Source of the DNA: JBJEFI01 sp051873875
GTDB taxonomy: Bacteria; Bacillota; Bacilli; Bacillales; Bacillaceae_G
Assembly (NCBI GenBank): GCA_051873875.1
Contig: JBJEFI010000063.1
Coordinates: 1 to 11,283 of the forward strand
Direction of reading: 5' to 3'
DNA length: 11,283 nucleotides
The first letter of the stretch is position 1, and every line of letters starts with the position of its first letter. The translations under genes were made by a program, and so were the position numbers. Shown here one piece after another: positions 1 to 6,682 of the stretch. The notes below the pieces were generated by a model, which saw only the letters and a program-made list of their open reading frames with translations, ran no database searches and had not been told where the DNA came from.

Positions 1-41
1 AATTATCAGAATAATGAATCTTTATTTTCTTTTGTAATAGT

Positions 42-90
42 TCTCCTATTTTTCACGTTCTATCTGCTTGTCCAAGGACATATAGTTAAA
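42..90 (+). promoter_or_regulatory. Possible sigma-E promoter of spoIID
   Basis: A CATATAGT at 79-86 resembles the sigma-E -10 consensus (CATACAHT), and TCTATCT at 59-65 lies 13 bp upstream as a weak -35. A second -10-like CATACGAG is at 92-99. spoIID is a sigma-E gene in Bacillus subtilis, so a promoter is expected here, but the match is imperfect and the choice between the two -10 boxes is open. Confidence 0.3.
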
Positions 91-131
91 ACATACGAGC
101 ATGAGAAAAGAAGTGGACAAGGAGGTTACAT

Positions 132-1148
132 ATGGGGAAGATGAAGCGAACGATAGGTGTTGTAACAGTTTTATTTAGTGCTTGTGTTATTGTCCCGACG
201 GCAATTGTGCTACCTTTTTATGAAAAGAGTAATGGTGCATTATTAGAGCCGATTGTAGCAACGGAAAATACAACCAAAAAAACAACGCAAGCCACTCAAA
301 AAGAGCAGGAATTGGTTGTTTCTGTTTTACGATCAAAAACGAATAAAATAGAAAAAATTCCACTAGAAGAATATGTGAAAGGCGTCGTTTCATCAGAAAT
401 GCCTGCTAGATTTGAACTAGAAGCATTAAAAGCGCAAGCCCTTTCGGCAAGAACCTATGTGTTAAAAAAGATGCTTGCTAGTAAAGGTGATAAAGATGTA
501 ACAGATACAACGAAAGACCAAGTATATATGGATTGGAAACAGTTAGAAAGTGTATGGAAAAGTGACTATCAATGGAAACGGAAAAAAATTGAAGAAGCAG
601 TAAAACAAACGGAAGGACAAATTATTCTTTTTCAAAATCAACCAATTACGGCTACTTTTTTTTCAACAAGTAATGGCTATACCGAGACATCAAAAGAATA
701 CTGGGGAGGAGATATTCCATATTTACAAAGTGTGCCAAGTCCATGGGATAAACAATCTCCTGAATATAATAATCAAAAAGTCTTTTCTCTTTCCGCTTTC
801 CAAAAACAGTTAGGCGTGACCGTATCGAATGATGATATAGGAAAAATCATAAAACGGACAGCTAGTGAACGGGTCAAGGAAGTTGCCATTGGTGGCAAAA
901 CATTTTCTGGTAAAGAAGTGAGAGAACGCCTTGAGTTAGATTCTTCTGATTTTACGTGGGAATTAAAAGGAAATAAGATTATTGTTTTAACAAAAGGGTT
1001 TGGTCACGGTGTTGGCATGAGTCAATTTGGAGCAAATGGAATGGCACAAGAAGGAAAGTCATATCGAGATATTCTTTTTTATTATTATAAAGGCGTACAA
1101 ATTGGTGATATTGCTCGCTATAAAAATAACTTATTAGCGAAAAATTAA
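132..1148 (+). CDS. spoIID: Stage II sporulation protein D (peptidoglycan lytic transglycosylase of engulfment)
   Basis: SpoIID is the mother-cell membrane enzyme that cleaves peptidoglycan as part of the SpoIIDMP engulfment machine. The 338-residue product has the family's usual length. Residues 1-7 are charged and 8-28 form a single hydrophobic anchor. A low-complexity Thr/Lys/Gln linker spans about 45-60, followed by the SpoIID domain. The domain opens with IPLEEYVKGVVSSEMPA (76-92); Glu89 in SSEM corresponds to the Glu known to be catalytic in this family. FFSTSNGYTE (176-185) and GHGVGMSQFGA (291-301) are the other signature blocks. The ATG at 132 is preceded by AAGGAGG (119-125) at a 6-nt spacing; the alternative Met at 141 would be too far from it. 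It is monocistronic by appearance, with a terminator directly after the stop. Family knowledge: it is made under sigma-E and works opposite SpoIIQ, the next gene. Confidence 0.97.
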   Translation: MGKMKRTIGVVTVLFSACVIVPTAIVLPFYEKSNGALLEPIVATENTTKKTTQATQKEQELVVSVLRSKTNKIEKIPLEEYVKGVVSSEMPARFELEALKAQALSARTYVLKKMLASKGDKDVTDTTKDQVYMDWKQLESVWKSDYQWKRKKIEEAVKQTEGQIILFQNQPITATFFSTSNGYTETSKEYWGGDIPYLQSVPSPWDKQSPEYNNQKVFSLSAFQKQLGVTVSNDDIGKIIKRTASERVKEVAIGGKTFSGKEVRERLELDSSDFTWELKGNKIIVLTKGFGHGVGMSQFGANGMAQEGKSYRDILFYYYKGVQIGDIARYKNNLLAKN

Positions 1149-1150
1149 GA

Positions 1151-1183
1151 AAAAGTCTTTCTCTTAGGAGGAAGATTTTTTTG
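1151..1183 (+). terminator. Intrinsic terminator of spoIID
   Basis: A 14-bp stem (1151-1164 with 1169-1182, two G-U pairs) closes a TTAG loop and ends in a T-run. It lies 2 nt after the spoIID stop codon. Confidence 0.85.
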
Positions 1184-1288
1184 TTTTAATAGGGAGTAAC
1201 CTGTAGTTAAGATTTCTAGATTAGAGGGCTTGTTTTAAGTTACTTGGTATAGTAAGTACGTCTCTTCATTTTTTCTAATGTTGATTTT

Positions 1289-1295
1289 TGTCGAA
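1289..1295 (+). promoter_or_regulatory. Possible Spo0A box upstream of spoIIQ
   Basis: TGTCGAA matches the 0A-box core (TGNCGAA), and the wider TTTGTCGAAC matches 9 of 10 positions of TTTGTCRAAW. It lies about 70 bp before the spoIIQ start. spoIIQ is classically driven by sigma-F, so the site may be fortuitous. Confidence 0.3.
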
Positions 1296-1314
1296 CGAAA
1301 ATAGTTAGAATTTT

Positions 1315-1344
1315 GTATAAACATTTCACCTTCTGTTCAAACTG
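1315..1344 (+). promoter_or_regulatory. Possible sigma-F promoter of spoIIQ
   Basis: GTATA (1315-1319) and GTTCAAACT (1335-1343) are spaced by 15 bp and fit the sigma-F pattern (GYATA, about 15 bp, GGNNANAMT) with one of the two leading G missing. The predicted start near 1350 would give a very short leader, since the Shine-Dalgarno sequence begins at about 1350, so this is tentative. spoIIQ is a forespore sigma-F gene in B. subtilis. Confidence 0.4.
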
Positions 1345-1363
1345 TTGGCAGAGGTGATGTAAA

Positions 1364-2263
1364 GTGAGAGAGGAAAAAAACAAGAAGTCTTCTCATAAGG
1401 TTCGTAAAGTTATTCATTTAACGAAAAAACGTTGGTTGTATCCTGCATTATATGTTGCTTTTGCAGCGGTATTAGTTTCATCTGTACTTGTCTATCAACT
1501 ATTTCTAGGGGATAATACAGCAACGAAAAAACCAGTTAACAATGGAACAACAACTCAAAATGAGCCATCTGTTCCCGCATCTAGCAAAGGAAAAGGAACA
1601 GACATGTTGAAAAAACCAGTAGGTAGCAATGTAGACATTCAAAAGAAATTTTATGATGAAAGTGCTTCTGAGGCTGATCAAGAACAAGCAATCGTTCAAA
1701 ATGGAACAACATATACAACAAATGCAGGTGTTGACTTCGCATCAAAAGATGGAAAAACTTTTGATGTAACAGCAGCACTTAGTGGAACTATTGTAAAAGC
1801 AGAAAAGGATGCATTATTAGGTTATGTTGTTCATATTCAACATAATGACCAAGTTATGACGTATTATCAAAGCCTTGAAAGTGTAAGTGTTGAAGAAGGA
1901 ATGACAGTGAAGCAAGGTGATGTACTTGGAAAAGCAGGACGTAGTGTCTTTAATAAAGATGCTGGAATCCATGCTCACTTTGAAGTTCGTAATGATGGCG
2001 TTGCTGTCAATCCAGAAAGTTTCTTTGGCAAAAAATTGGCAGATATAAGCAAAACAGTAGAAGAGCCAGTACAAAGCACTAACGAAAGCACTACTGAATC
2101 AACACCAGTTAAACCAGCGAACCCAGGATCTGATAACGGCGCTGATATGAATAGTGGTAACAGTGAAGAAAAAAAACAGTCTTCCACTGATTCAAATAGC
2201 GACGAAATTTTAACAGATAACCAAAAAAATTTAAAACCACAATTTTTTAACAGTCAACAATAA
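1364..2263 (+). CDS. spoIIQ: Stage II sporulation protein Q (degenerate M23/LytM-domain membrane protein)
   Basis: SpoIIQ sits in the forespore membrane and binds mother-cell SpoIIIAH across the intermembrane space, forming the ratchet and channel needed for engulfment and sigma-G activity. The 299-residue product has a basic cytosolic N-terminus (1-23), one membrane segment (about 24-46), a low-complexity linker (50-110) and a LytM/peptidase-M23 fold (about 115-222). A long Ser/Thr/Asn/Glu-rich tail (230-299) follows. The M23 HxxxD motif reads N120-AGV-D124, so the first zinc-ligand His is Asn, while HAH (203-205) is kept; a hydrolytic role is therefore unlikely. Start is GTG at 1364, with AGAGGTGAT (1350-1358) as ribosome-binding site; no ATG nearby fits. 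It follows spoIID by 215 bp and has its own terminator, so it is probably its own transcript. Confidence 0.95.
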   Translation: MREEKNKKSSHKVRKVIHLTKKRWLYPALYVAFAAVLVSSVLVYQLFLGDNTATKKPVNNGTTTQNEPSVPASSKGKGTDMLKKPVGSNVDIQKKFYDESASEADQEQAIVQNGTTYTTNAGVDFASKDGKTFDVTAALSGTIVKAEKDALLGYVVHIQHNDQVMTYYQSLESVSVEEGMTVKQGDVLGKAGRSVFNKDAGIHAHFEVRNDGVAVNPESFFGKKLADISKTVEEPVQSTNESTTESTPVKPANPGSDNGADMNSGNSEEKKQSSTDSNSDEILTDNQKNLKPQFFNSQQ

Positions 2264-2313
2264 AAAGTCGAATTACAGTATGGGAGTAAACCTACTGTAA
2301 TTCGACTTTTTTG
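2262..2313 (+). terminator. Strong intrinsic terminator of spoIIQ
   Basis: A perfect 19-bp inverted repeat (2262-2280 with 2293-2311) with a 12-nt loop runs into a T-tract. It begins inside the spoIIQ stop codon. A-runs on the other arm would also allow function on the minus strand. Confidence 0.95.
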
Positions 2314-2401
2314 TTTTTGTACAAAGTGTGTGTGATACAGTTTTTATACAACAAAAGAGCCTTTTATCCTGTGAGTTTTGGTCTCTATTTAGATAAAGAA
2401 A

Positions 2402-2457
2402 AATATTTTCATAAAATTGTATACAATGTTCTAATTGGTAAAAGCATGACATACATT
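2402..2457 (+). promoter_or_regulatory. Candidate sigma-E promoter(s) of spoIIID
   Basis: Between the spoIIQ terminator and spoIIID are two sigma-E-like -10 boxes. CATACATT (2450-2457) is an exact consensus match with a weak TCTAATT (2430-2436) as -35. TATACAAT (2420-2427) has AATATT (2402-2407) upstream at a short 12-bp spacing. spoIIID is a sigma-E gene in B. subtilis. The rest of 2314-2622 shows no other feature I can support. Confidence 0.4.
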
Positions 2458-2607
2458 GGTATAAACCCAACTAAGAGAGTGTTCGAGGTGAGTGCCGTGG
2501 GTCGTGGTAACGACAGTGATAAAGAAGACGCTTTAGTAATGCAATGGATGAATCACCAACTTAGAATACCACAACAAGTCTCATTTCACACCAATCACAT
2601 CCCATTT

Positions 2608-2614
2608 AAGGAGG
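2608..2614 (+). promoter_or_regulatory. Shine-Dalgarno sequence fixing the GTG start of spoIIID
   Basis: AAGGAGG lies 8 nt before the GTG at 2623. It decides the start: the reading frame stays open for another 312 bases upstream, but that extension is not part of SpoIIID. Confidence 0.9.
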
Positions 2615-2622
2615 AGAGTCGT

Positions 2623-2895
2623 GTGCACGATTACATCAAAGAGAGAACTATCAAGATAGGAAAATACATCGTGGAGACGAGAAAGACGGTTCGAGTCATT
2701 GCGAAGGAATTTGGGGTATCAAAAAGTACGGTTCACAAAGATTTAACTGAAAGATTGCCTGAACTGAATCCAGAATTGGCAAACGAGGTAAAAGAAATCC
2801 TCGACTATCATAAATCCATTCGGCACCTACGTGGGGGAGAGGCAACGAAACAAAAATATCGAAAAGAGGATCCAGAAAAGGTTTCAAAAACTTGA
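2623..2895 (+). CDS. spoIIID: Sporulation transcriptional regulator SpoIIID
   Basis: SpoIIID is a small DNA-binding protein that activates and represses many mother-cell genes, linking the sigma-E stage to sigma-K. The 90-residue product matches my memory of B. subtilis SpoIIID almost residue for residue over its first 75 positions, including HDYIKERTIKIGKYIVET. The helix-turn-helix lies at about 21-44 (VIAKEFGVSKSTVHKDLTER), and the basic segment RHLRGGEATKQKYRKED (67-83) corresponds to the second DNA-contacting region. The C-terminal end differs from B. subtilis, as is usual. The start is GTG with an excellent Shine-Dalgarno sequence. In B. subtilis spoIIID sits next to mbl; here two HAD genes and a repeat separate them. 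Confidence 0.98.
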   Translation: MHDYIKERTIKIGKYIVETRKTVRVIAKEFGVSKSTVHKDLTERLPELNPELANEVKEILDYHKSIRHLRGGEATKQKYRKEDPEKVSKT

Positions 2896-3008
2896 TTATT
2901 GTTATCGTAGGTACGATACTGCTGATATCCTGTAACACAACGGATGTGGGAGAACAATTGGGTGAATGGCAAAGCTGCCAGCAGGATAAAAAAGTAGTAA
3001 AAGTAAGG

Positions 3009-3065
3009 AAAGCAAGTCAACAACGTGCACAAATGGATGGCGCATGTTGTTGACTTGCTTTTTAT
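3009..3065 (+). terminator. Intrinsic terminator after spoIIID
   Basis: A perfect 16-bp stem (3009-3024 with 3046-3061), extended by about 4 further pairs inside, ends in TTTTT. It lies 113 bp past the spoIIID stop. The intervening bases hold only two small inverted repeats (ATCGTA/TACGAT at 2907-2920 and TGGCA/TGCCA near 2967-2980) and no credible gene. Confidence 0.9.
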
Positions 3066-3080
3066 TTATTGAGAAGAAAG

Positions 3081-3270
3081 TACCGCCTTCGTTTTTTCTG
3101 ATTGTTCAACTTCCAGCTGCCCTCCTCGAGAAATTTCCCCCCCACCACTAAAAGTCCAAAAGAGGGGCTTTTCGGTGCTGGGTTGAAATTTTATTCGGAG
3201 GTCTTCTTTTTAATATCTCTTGTTTTACTGGGAGATATTAAAAAGAACCGCTTCCAGTTTTTCTAATTGT
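3081..3270 (+). repeat. Imperfect structured repeat, copy 1
   Basis: This stretch matches, in inverted orientation, the sequence after mbl (6375-6660). Two 16-nt blocks are identical: CTCCTCGAGAAATTTC (3122-3137) and GAAATTTTATTCGGAG (3185-3200). They can pair with each other as an outer stem enclosing an imperfect hairpin (about 3142-3182). A second hairpin has perfect 15-bp arms (3205-3219 with 3232-3246). The element is bounded at both ends by similar direct sequences, CCGCCTTCGTTTTTTCTGAT near 3083 and CCGCTTCCAGTTTTTCTAAT near 3248. It has no coding capacity. It is probably a small non-autonomous repeat of the kind common in B. cereus-group genomes; I cannot name the family. Confidence 0.8.
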
Positions 3271-3302
3271 ATGTATTTCTAGAATATAGAAGATACTTGG
3301 AT

Positions 3303-3308
3303 TATAAT
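3303..3308 (+). promoter_or_regulatory. Possible sigma-A -10 box of first HAD gene
   Basis: TATAAT at 3303-3308 is a perfect -10, but no good -35 is visible at 16-18 bp. It overlaps the upstream ATG at 3307, which supports starting the protein at the internal ATG 3346. Confidence 0.4.
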
Positions 3309-3345
3309 GCTAGTTAAAGAGTTAAAAACAGATTGGAGAAGACAG

Positions 3346-4155
3346 ATGAGTAAATTAATGTTTATTTCAGATTTAGATGGTACTCTTTTAAGTCATGGCA
3401 CAACGATATGTGAGCAATCGCTTGAAGCAATTCGAAATGAAAAGGACAATGTTACTTTTTGTGTTGCCACAGGTCGTCATATTGGGGAGGTAACGAAAAC
3501 GTTAGCACTACAAAAGGATGCCAAGTATATTATTACAAGCAACGGTAATGAGATTTATGAAGTAGAGAATGGAGATACATTAAAGAAAATTTATACAGGT
3601 GCAACGATTACAACAGAGATAGCTGAAAAAGCTTTAGCTATCGCTAAAAAATACAAAGCATATCACATTATTAGTACATCAGACACATATTATTGTGAAA
3701 ATAAAGACGCAACAATGGTAGAAGAAGAGAAACAATTTGGTATTTATCACGAAGAAATTGATAGTATTTTAAACTACATAAAAGAAAACAAAGATGCGGT
3801 TTTAAAAATTATTTTCTTTATAAAGTCAGATGAATTAAAGGCTCTTTATAATGAATTAGTTGAAAAAATTGGTGAGGTTGCCGATGTAACTACGAGTTCG
3901 GCTGTGAGTATTGAAATTAACATGAAGGGTGTATCGAAAGGAAGTGCTATTTCCTTTTTAAAAAATCATTTACAGGAAGAAGAGTTAGTGATGGCTTGCG
4001 TTGGTGATAATGGAAACGATATCAGTATGATTGAGCCTTGTCACTACAGTTTTGCGATGGAAAAAGGAATTGATGAGTTAAAAAATAAAGCAAATGAAAT
4101 TGTTCCTACAGTTGGACATGCCTTCCGTCGATTCGTTCAATTACATTCAAAATAA
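3346..4155 (+). CDS. Cof-type HAD-IIB family hydrolase (phosphatase), paralogue 1
   Basis: This is a cytosolic haloacid-dehalogenase-superfamily phosphatase of the Cof/YidA type, which usually acts on sugar phosphates or related metabolites; the substrate is not predictable. The 269-residue product has all four HAD motifs. DLDGTL has nucleophile Asp9 and acid/base Asp11, motif II is around TSNG (64-67), motif III is Lys198 in VSKGSA, and GDNGND (220-225) binds Mg. The middle part (about 85-185) is the C2 cap. ATG 3346 is chosen because GGAG (3335-3338) lies 7 nt before it, the next paralogue starts at the same residue, and the upstream ATG at 3307 lies in a -10 box. The first codons share 25 identical bases (3356-3380) with the next gene, showing a tandem duplication. 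Confidence 0.9.
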   Translation: MSKLMFISDLDGTLLSHGTTICEQSLEAIRNEKDNVTFCVATGRHIGEVTKTLALQKDAKYIITSNGNEIYEVENGDTLKKIYTGATITTEIAEKALAIAKKYKAYHIISTSDTYYCENKDATMVEEEKQFGIYHEEIDSILNYIKENKDAVLKIIFFIKSDELKALYNELVEKIGEVADVTTSSAVSIEINMKGVSKGSAISFLKNHLQEEELVMACVGDNGNDISMIEPCHYSFAMEKGIDELKNKANEIVPTVGHAFRRFVQLHSK

Positions 4156-4174
4156 ACACAAAGCTATTAATATG

Positions 4175-4183
4175 TGATATAAT
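4175..4183 (+). promoter_or_regulatory. Extended -10 sigma-A promoter of second HAD gene
   Basis: TGATATAAT at 4175-4183 is a perfect extended -10 (TGNTATAAT). No good -35 is seen, which is common for extended -10 promoters. Transcription would start near 4190, at the base of the hairpin that follows. Confidence 0.5.
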
Positions 4184-4186
4184 TCC

Positions 4187-4232
4187 AAAAAGGTGGGCAG
4201 GTACTTGCCACTAGATGGCGAGCATCCTTTTT
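4187..4232 (+). promoter_or_regulatory. Terminator-like hairpin abutting the Shine-Dalgarno of the second HAD gene
   Basis: AAAAAGG (4187-4193) pairs with CCTTTTT (4226-4232), with smaller inverted repeats inside, such as the near-palindrome GGCAGGTACTTGCC starting at 4196. The T-run is directly followed by AGGAGG (4234-4239). It may end transcripts of the upstream paralogue, or act as a leader hairpin affecting translation of the next gene. Confidence 0.5.
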
Positions 4233-4245
4233 TAGGAGGGACAAC

Positions 4246-5070
4246 ATGAATAAAGTAATGTTTATTTCAGATTTAGATGGCACATTAATTCAACACAATG
4301 AAAAAGGACAACATGTTTGTGAACAAAGTATGGCAGTTATTCGTGAGCAAATCGCTAACGGAATGACATTTTGTATTGCTACAGGCCGTCACGTTGCAGA
4401 TGTGATTTGTCATGAAGAATTACCAGAAGTAGCGTCGTATATTATCGCCAATAATGGTGGTGAAGTATATAAAGTAGTAGATGGTGAATTAGAGAAGATT
4501 TACCAAGGAAAAACAGTTCCAGTACAAGTTGTAAAGGAAATGTTTGCAATTGCAAAAGAATATGCTGTTTATCGTACTGTTGCAACAGCAAATAGTTATA
4601 TATGTGAAAATGGCCAAGAAAATCATCTAGACTTTGATATTCGTTCAGAAGAAGTAACGAGTATTGTGGAAGGCATGGAAAATGGTGAGTTTGAAGCGAC
4701 AAAAATAAGCTTTGTTGGTCATGCAAAAGTAGTAGAAGATTTACGTGATGTACTTGTACATTATTATAGTGATTTCTTTGATATTACAATTAGCGCAGAG
4801 ATTTGCTTAGATATTAATGCAAAAGGAATTACAAAAGGAAATGGAATCGAATTCCTAAAAAGACATTTACAAGTGCAAGCAGATACAATCATTGGTGCAG
4901 TTGGCGATAATGGCAATGACATTAGCATGACGACTGTTACAAATTATAGTTTTGCCATGAAGAACGGCTCACAAGAGTTAAAAAATAATGTAGATTATAT
5001 CGTTGATACAGTTGGAGAAGCAATTGAAACAGTTGTGGAACGATTACAGGAAGCAAGAAAAGCAGTTTAG
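4246..5070 (+). CDS. Cof-type HAD-IIB family hydrolase (phosphatase), paralogue 2
   Basis: This is a second HAD phosphatase of the same family as its upstream neighbour; substrate unknown. The 274-residue product has DLDGTL (Asp9 nucleophile, Asp11), motif II around ANNGGE (68-73), Lys197 in ITKGNG and GDNGND (220-225), so all catalytic positions are present. A C2 cap occupies roughly 90-185. ATG 4246 has AGGAGG (4234-4239) at a 6-nt spacing. Many blocks are shared with paralogue 1 (MFISDLDGTL, CEQS, CENG/CENK, VGDNGNDISM, YSFAM), and the two starts lie exactly 900 bp apart. It appears to have its own promoter and terminator, so the pair need not be co-regulated. Codon use resembles the neighbouring core genes. 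Confidence 0.92.
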   Translation: MNKVMFISDLDGTLIQHNEKGQHVCEQSMAVIREQIANGMTFCIATGRHVADVICHEELPEVASYIIANNGGEVYKVVDGELEKIYQGKTVPVQVVKEMFAIAKEYAVYRTVATANSYICENGQENHLDFDIRSEEVTSIVEGMENGEFEATKISFVGHAKVVEDLRDVLVHYYSDFFDITISAEICLDINAKGITKGNGIEFLKRHLQVQADTIIGAVGDNGNDISMTTVTNYSFAMKNGSQELKNNVDYIVDTVGEAIETVVERLQEARKAV

Positions 5071-5093
5071 AGATTTCTCTAAGCTGTTTTTTT
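5058..5093 (+). terminator. Intrinsic terminator of second HAD gene
   Basis: The 16-nt arms (5058-5073 with 5076-5091, two G-U pairs) pair across the stop codon and end in seven T. The innermost pair must open to leave a 4-nt loop. The 5' arm lies within the last codons of the gene. Confidence 0.85.
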
Positions 5094-5195
5094 ATAGAAG
5101 AATGTTTGTCTTCTGGCATTTTGTTGGAAGGTTTTTTAATAGGGTTAATAATGGATAGGTAATAATTGGTTGAAAAATTACTGATTATTTATTAA

Positions 5196-5222
5196 ATTTA
5201 TAAAAATTGAATTTTTATAAAT
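5196..5222. repeat. Perfect 27-bp A/T palindrome upstream of mbl
   Basis: Thirteen-base arms (5196-5208 and 5210-5222), starting ATTTATAAAAATT, are exact reverse complements around a single G. No T-run follows as in a terminator. It lies about 30-55 bp upstream of the proposed mbl promoter, so it could be an operator or just AT-rich spacer. Confidence 0.5.
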
Positions 5223-5238
5223 AAATATCTCGATTTTT

Positions 5239-5245
5239 TTCGACA
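5239..5245 (-). promoter_or_regulatory. Possible Spo0A box upstream of mbl promoter
   Basis: TTCGACA is the reverse complement of the 0A-box core TGTCGAA. It lies just upstream of the proposed -35. A single box is weak evidence. Confidence 0.3.
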
Positions 5246-5250
5246 CCATC

Positions 5251-5279
5251 TTACATTTTTGAACTGACTATGATAAAAT
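5251..5279 (+). promoter_or_regulatory. Probable sigma-A promoter of mbl
   Basis: TTACAT (5251-5256), a 17-bp spacer, and TAAAAT (5274-5279) with an extended TG at 5271-5272. This predicts a leader of about 85 nt before the mbl start. Confidence 0.5.
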
Positions 5280-5372
5280 TAGGCATTAGTGAGTGTTTTT
5301 TTATTGAATGAAAATAAGGGGATTAAAAGCCCATCGTAGATAGAAAAAAGTGGAAGACGAGGAGGATGTAAG

Positions 5373-6374
5373 ATGTTTGCAAAAGATATCGGAATTGACT
5401 TAGGAACAGCAAATGTATTGATTCATGAAAAAGGAAAAGGAATTGTATTAAACGAGCCATCTGTTGTTGCGATTGATCGTAACACTAATAAAGTATTAGC
5501 GGTAGGGGAAGACGCACGTCGTATGGTTGGACGTACTCCAGGAAATATCGTAGCAATTCGTCCATTAAAAGATGGCGTTATTGCTGACTTTGAAGTAACA
5601 GAAGCAATGTTACGTCACTTTATTGAAAAATTAGATGTAAAAGGCTTTTTATCAAAGCCACGTATTTTAATTTGCTGTCCAACAAATATCACATCTGTGG
5701 AGCAAAAAGCAATTCGTGAAGCAGCTGAAAAATGTGGGGCAAAAGTAGTTTATTTAGAAGAAGAACCAAAAGTAGCGGCAATTGGTGCTGGTATGGATAT
5801 TTTCCAACCAAGTGGTCATATGGTTGTTGATATCGGTGGCGGTACAACAGACGTTGCAGTACTTTCAATGGGGGATATTGTTACATCTGCGTCGATTAAA
5901 ATGGCAGGGGACAAATTTGATAGTGAAATTTTAAATTACATTAAACGTCAATATAAATTGTTAATTGGTGAGCGTACAGCAGAAGAAATTAAAGTAACAA
6001 TTGGTACAGTATATCCAAATGGGCGTCAAGAATCACTGGACATTCGTGGGCGTGATATGATCACAGGTCTTCCTCGTACAATTACAGTTCATTCTCATGA
6101 AGTTCAACAAGCGCTACAAGAATCAATCGATGTAATTGTTCAAGCTGCAAAATCTGTTCTTGAACAAACACCACCTGAATTATCAGCAGATATTATCGAT
6201 CGTGGTGTTATTTTAACTGGTGGCGGTGCATTATTACACGGTTTAGATACATTATTAGCAGAAGAATTACTTGTTCCGGTATTCGTTGCAGAAGATCCAA
6301 TGCAATGTGTAGCTAACGGTACAGGTGTTATGTTAGAAAATATCGATCGTTTACCAAAAGGTCGTTTCCGTTAA
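5373..6374 (+). CDS. mbl: MreB-like actin homologue Mbl (rod-shape determinant)
   Basis: Mbl is a bacterial actin that forms membrane-associated filaments guiding lateral-wall synthesis with the elongasome. The 333-residue length equals that of B. subtilis Mbl as I remember it, and long stretches coincide, such as RRMVGRTPGNIVAIRPLKDG and LLIGERTAEE. ATPase blocks are visible: phosphate-1 DIGIDLGTANVLI (5-17), phosphate-2 DIGGGTTDVAVLS (153-165) and the adenosine motif TGGGALLHG (282-290). YLEEEPKVAA (127-136) carries the likely catalytic Glu. LLIGERTAEEIK (196-207) and the end PKGRFR fit Mbl rather than MreB or MreBH. ATG 5373 follows GAGGAGG (5359-5365) by 7 nt. Codons are strongly biased, as for highly expressed genes. 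The next flhO/flhP genes of B. subtilis are not seen; a repeat and an assembly gap follow. Confidence 0.98.
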   Translation: MFAKDIGIDLGTANVLIHEKGKGIVLNEPSVVAIDRNTNKVLAVGEDARRMVGRTPGNIVAIRPLKDGVIADFEVTEAMLRHFIEKLDVKGFLSKPRILICCPTNITSVEQKAIREAAEKCGAKVVYLEEEPKVAAIGAGMDIFQPSGHMVVDIGGGTTDVAVLSMGDIVTSASIKMAGDKFDSEILNYIKRQYKLLIGERTAEEIKVTIGTVYPNGRQESLDIRGRDMITGLPRTITVHSHEVQQALQESIDVIVQAAKSVLEQTPPELSADIIDRGVILTGGGALLHGLDTLLAEELLVPVFVAEDPMQCVANGTGVMLENIDRLPKGRFR

Positions 6375-6660
6375 GGAAGAAAAACCGAAGGCGGTACTTT
6401 CAATATCACGTAGCGACAGCAAGGGATATTAAAAGTAGCTCTCCGAATAAAATTTCACACCAGCACTTAAAAATCTCACTTTTGGATTTTTAGTGATGGG
6501 GAGAAATTTCTCGAGGAGTGCAGCCGTAGGTTGGNNNNNNNNNNNNNNNNNNNNNNNNNNNNNNNNNNNNNNNNNNNNNNNNNNNNNNNNNNNNNNNNNN
6601 NNNNNNNNNNNNNNNNNNNNNNNNNNNNNNNNNNGACAATAAGAAAAACCAAAGGCGATA
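6375..6660 (-). repeat. Imperfect structured repeat, copy 2 (inverted, split by assembly gap)
   Basis: Read on the minus strand, this repeats the order of copy 1: CGCCTTTGGTTTTTCTTATT near 6655-6636, the gap, CTCCTCGAGAAATTTC (6518-6503), a hairpin with AAAAATC/GATTTTT arms, GAAATTTTATTCGGAG (6456-6441), a second hairpin, and ACCGCCTTCGGTTTTTCT near 6395-6378. It starts at the base after the mbl stop codon. The two copies bracket the HAD-HAD-mbl segment in inverted orientation. Confidence 0.8.
6535..6634. other. Assembly gap (100 N)
   Basis: Exactly 100 N in a row is a conventional scaffold gap of unknown true size. It falls inside repeat copy 2. Aligning the flanks with copy 1 leaves essentially no missing bases, so the real gap could be near zero, or could hold more repeat units or other sequence. 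Confidence 0.97.
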
Positions 6661-6682
6661 TATTCTTATATTTAAACAAAAG

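Noticed and set aside
2311..2622. In-frame N-terminal extension upstream of spoIIID
   Set aside because: The perfect Shine-Dalgarno at 2608-2614 and the known start of SpoIIID fix GTG 2623. The extension overlaps the spoIIQ terminator and contains promoter-like sequence.
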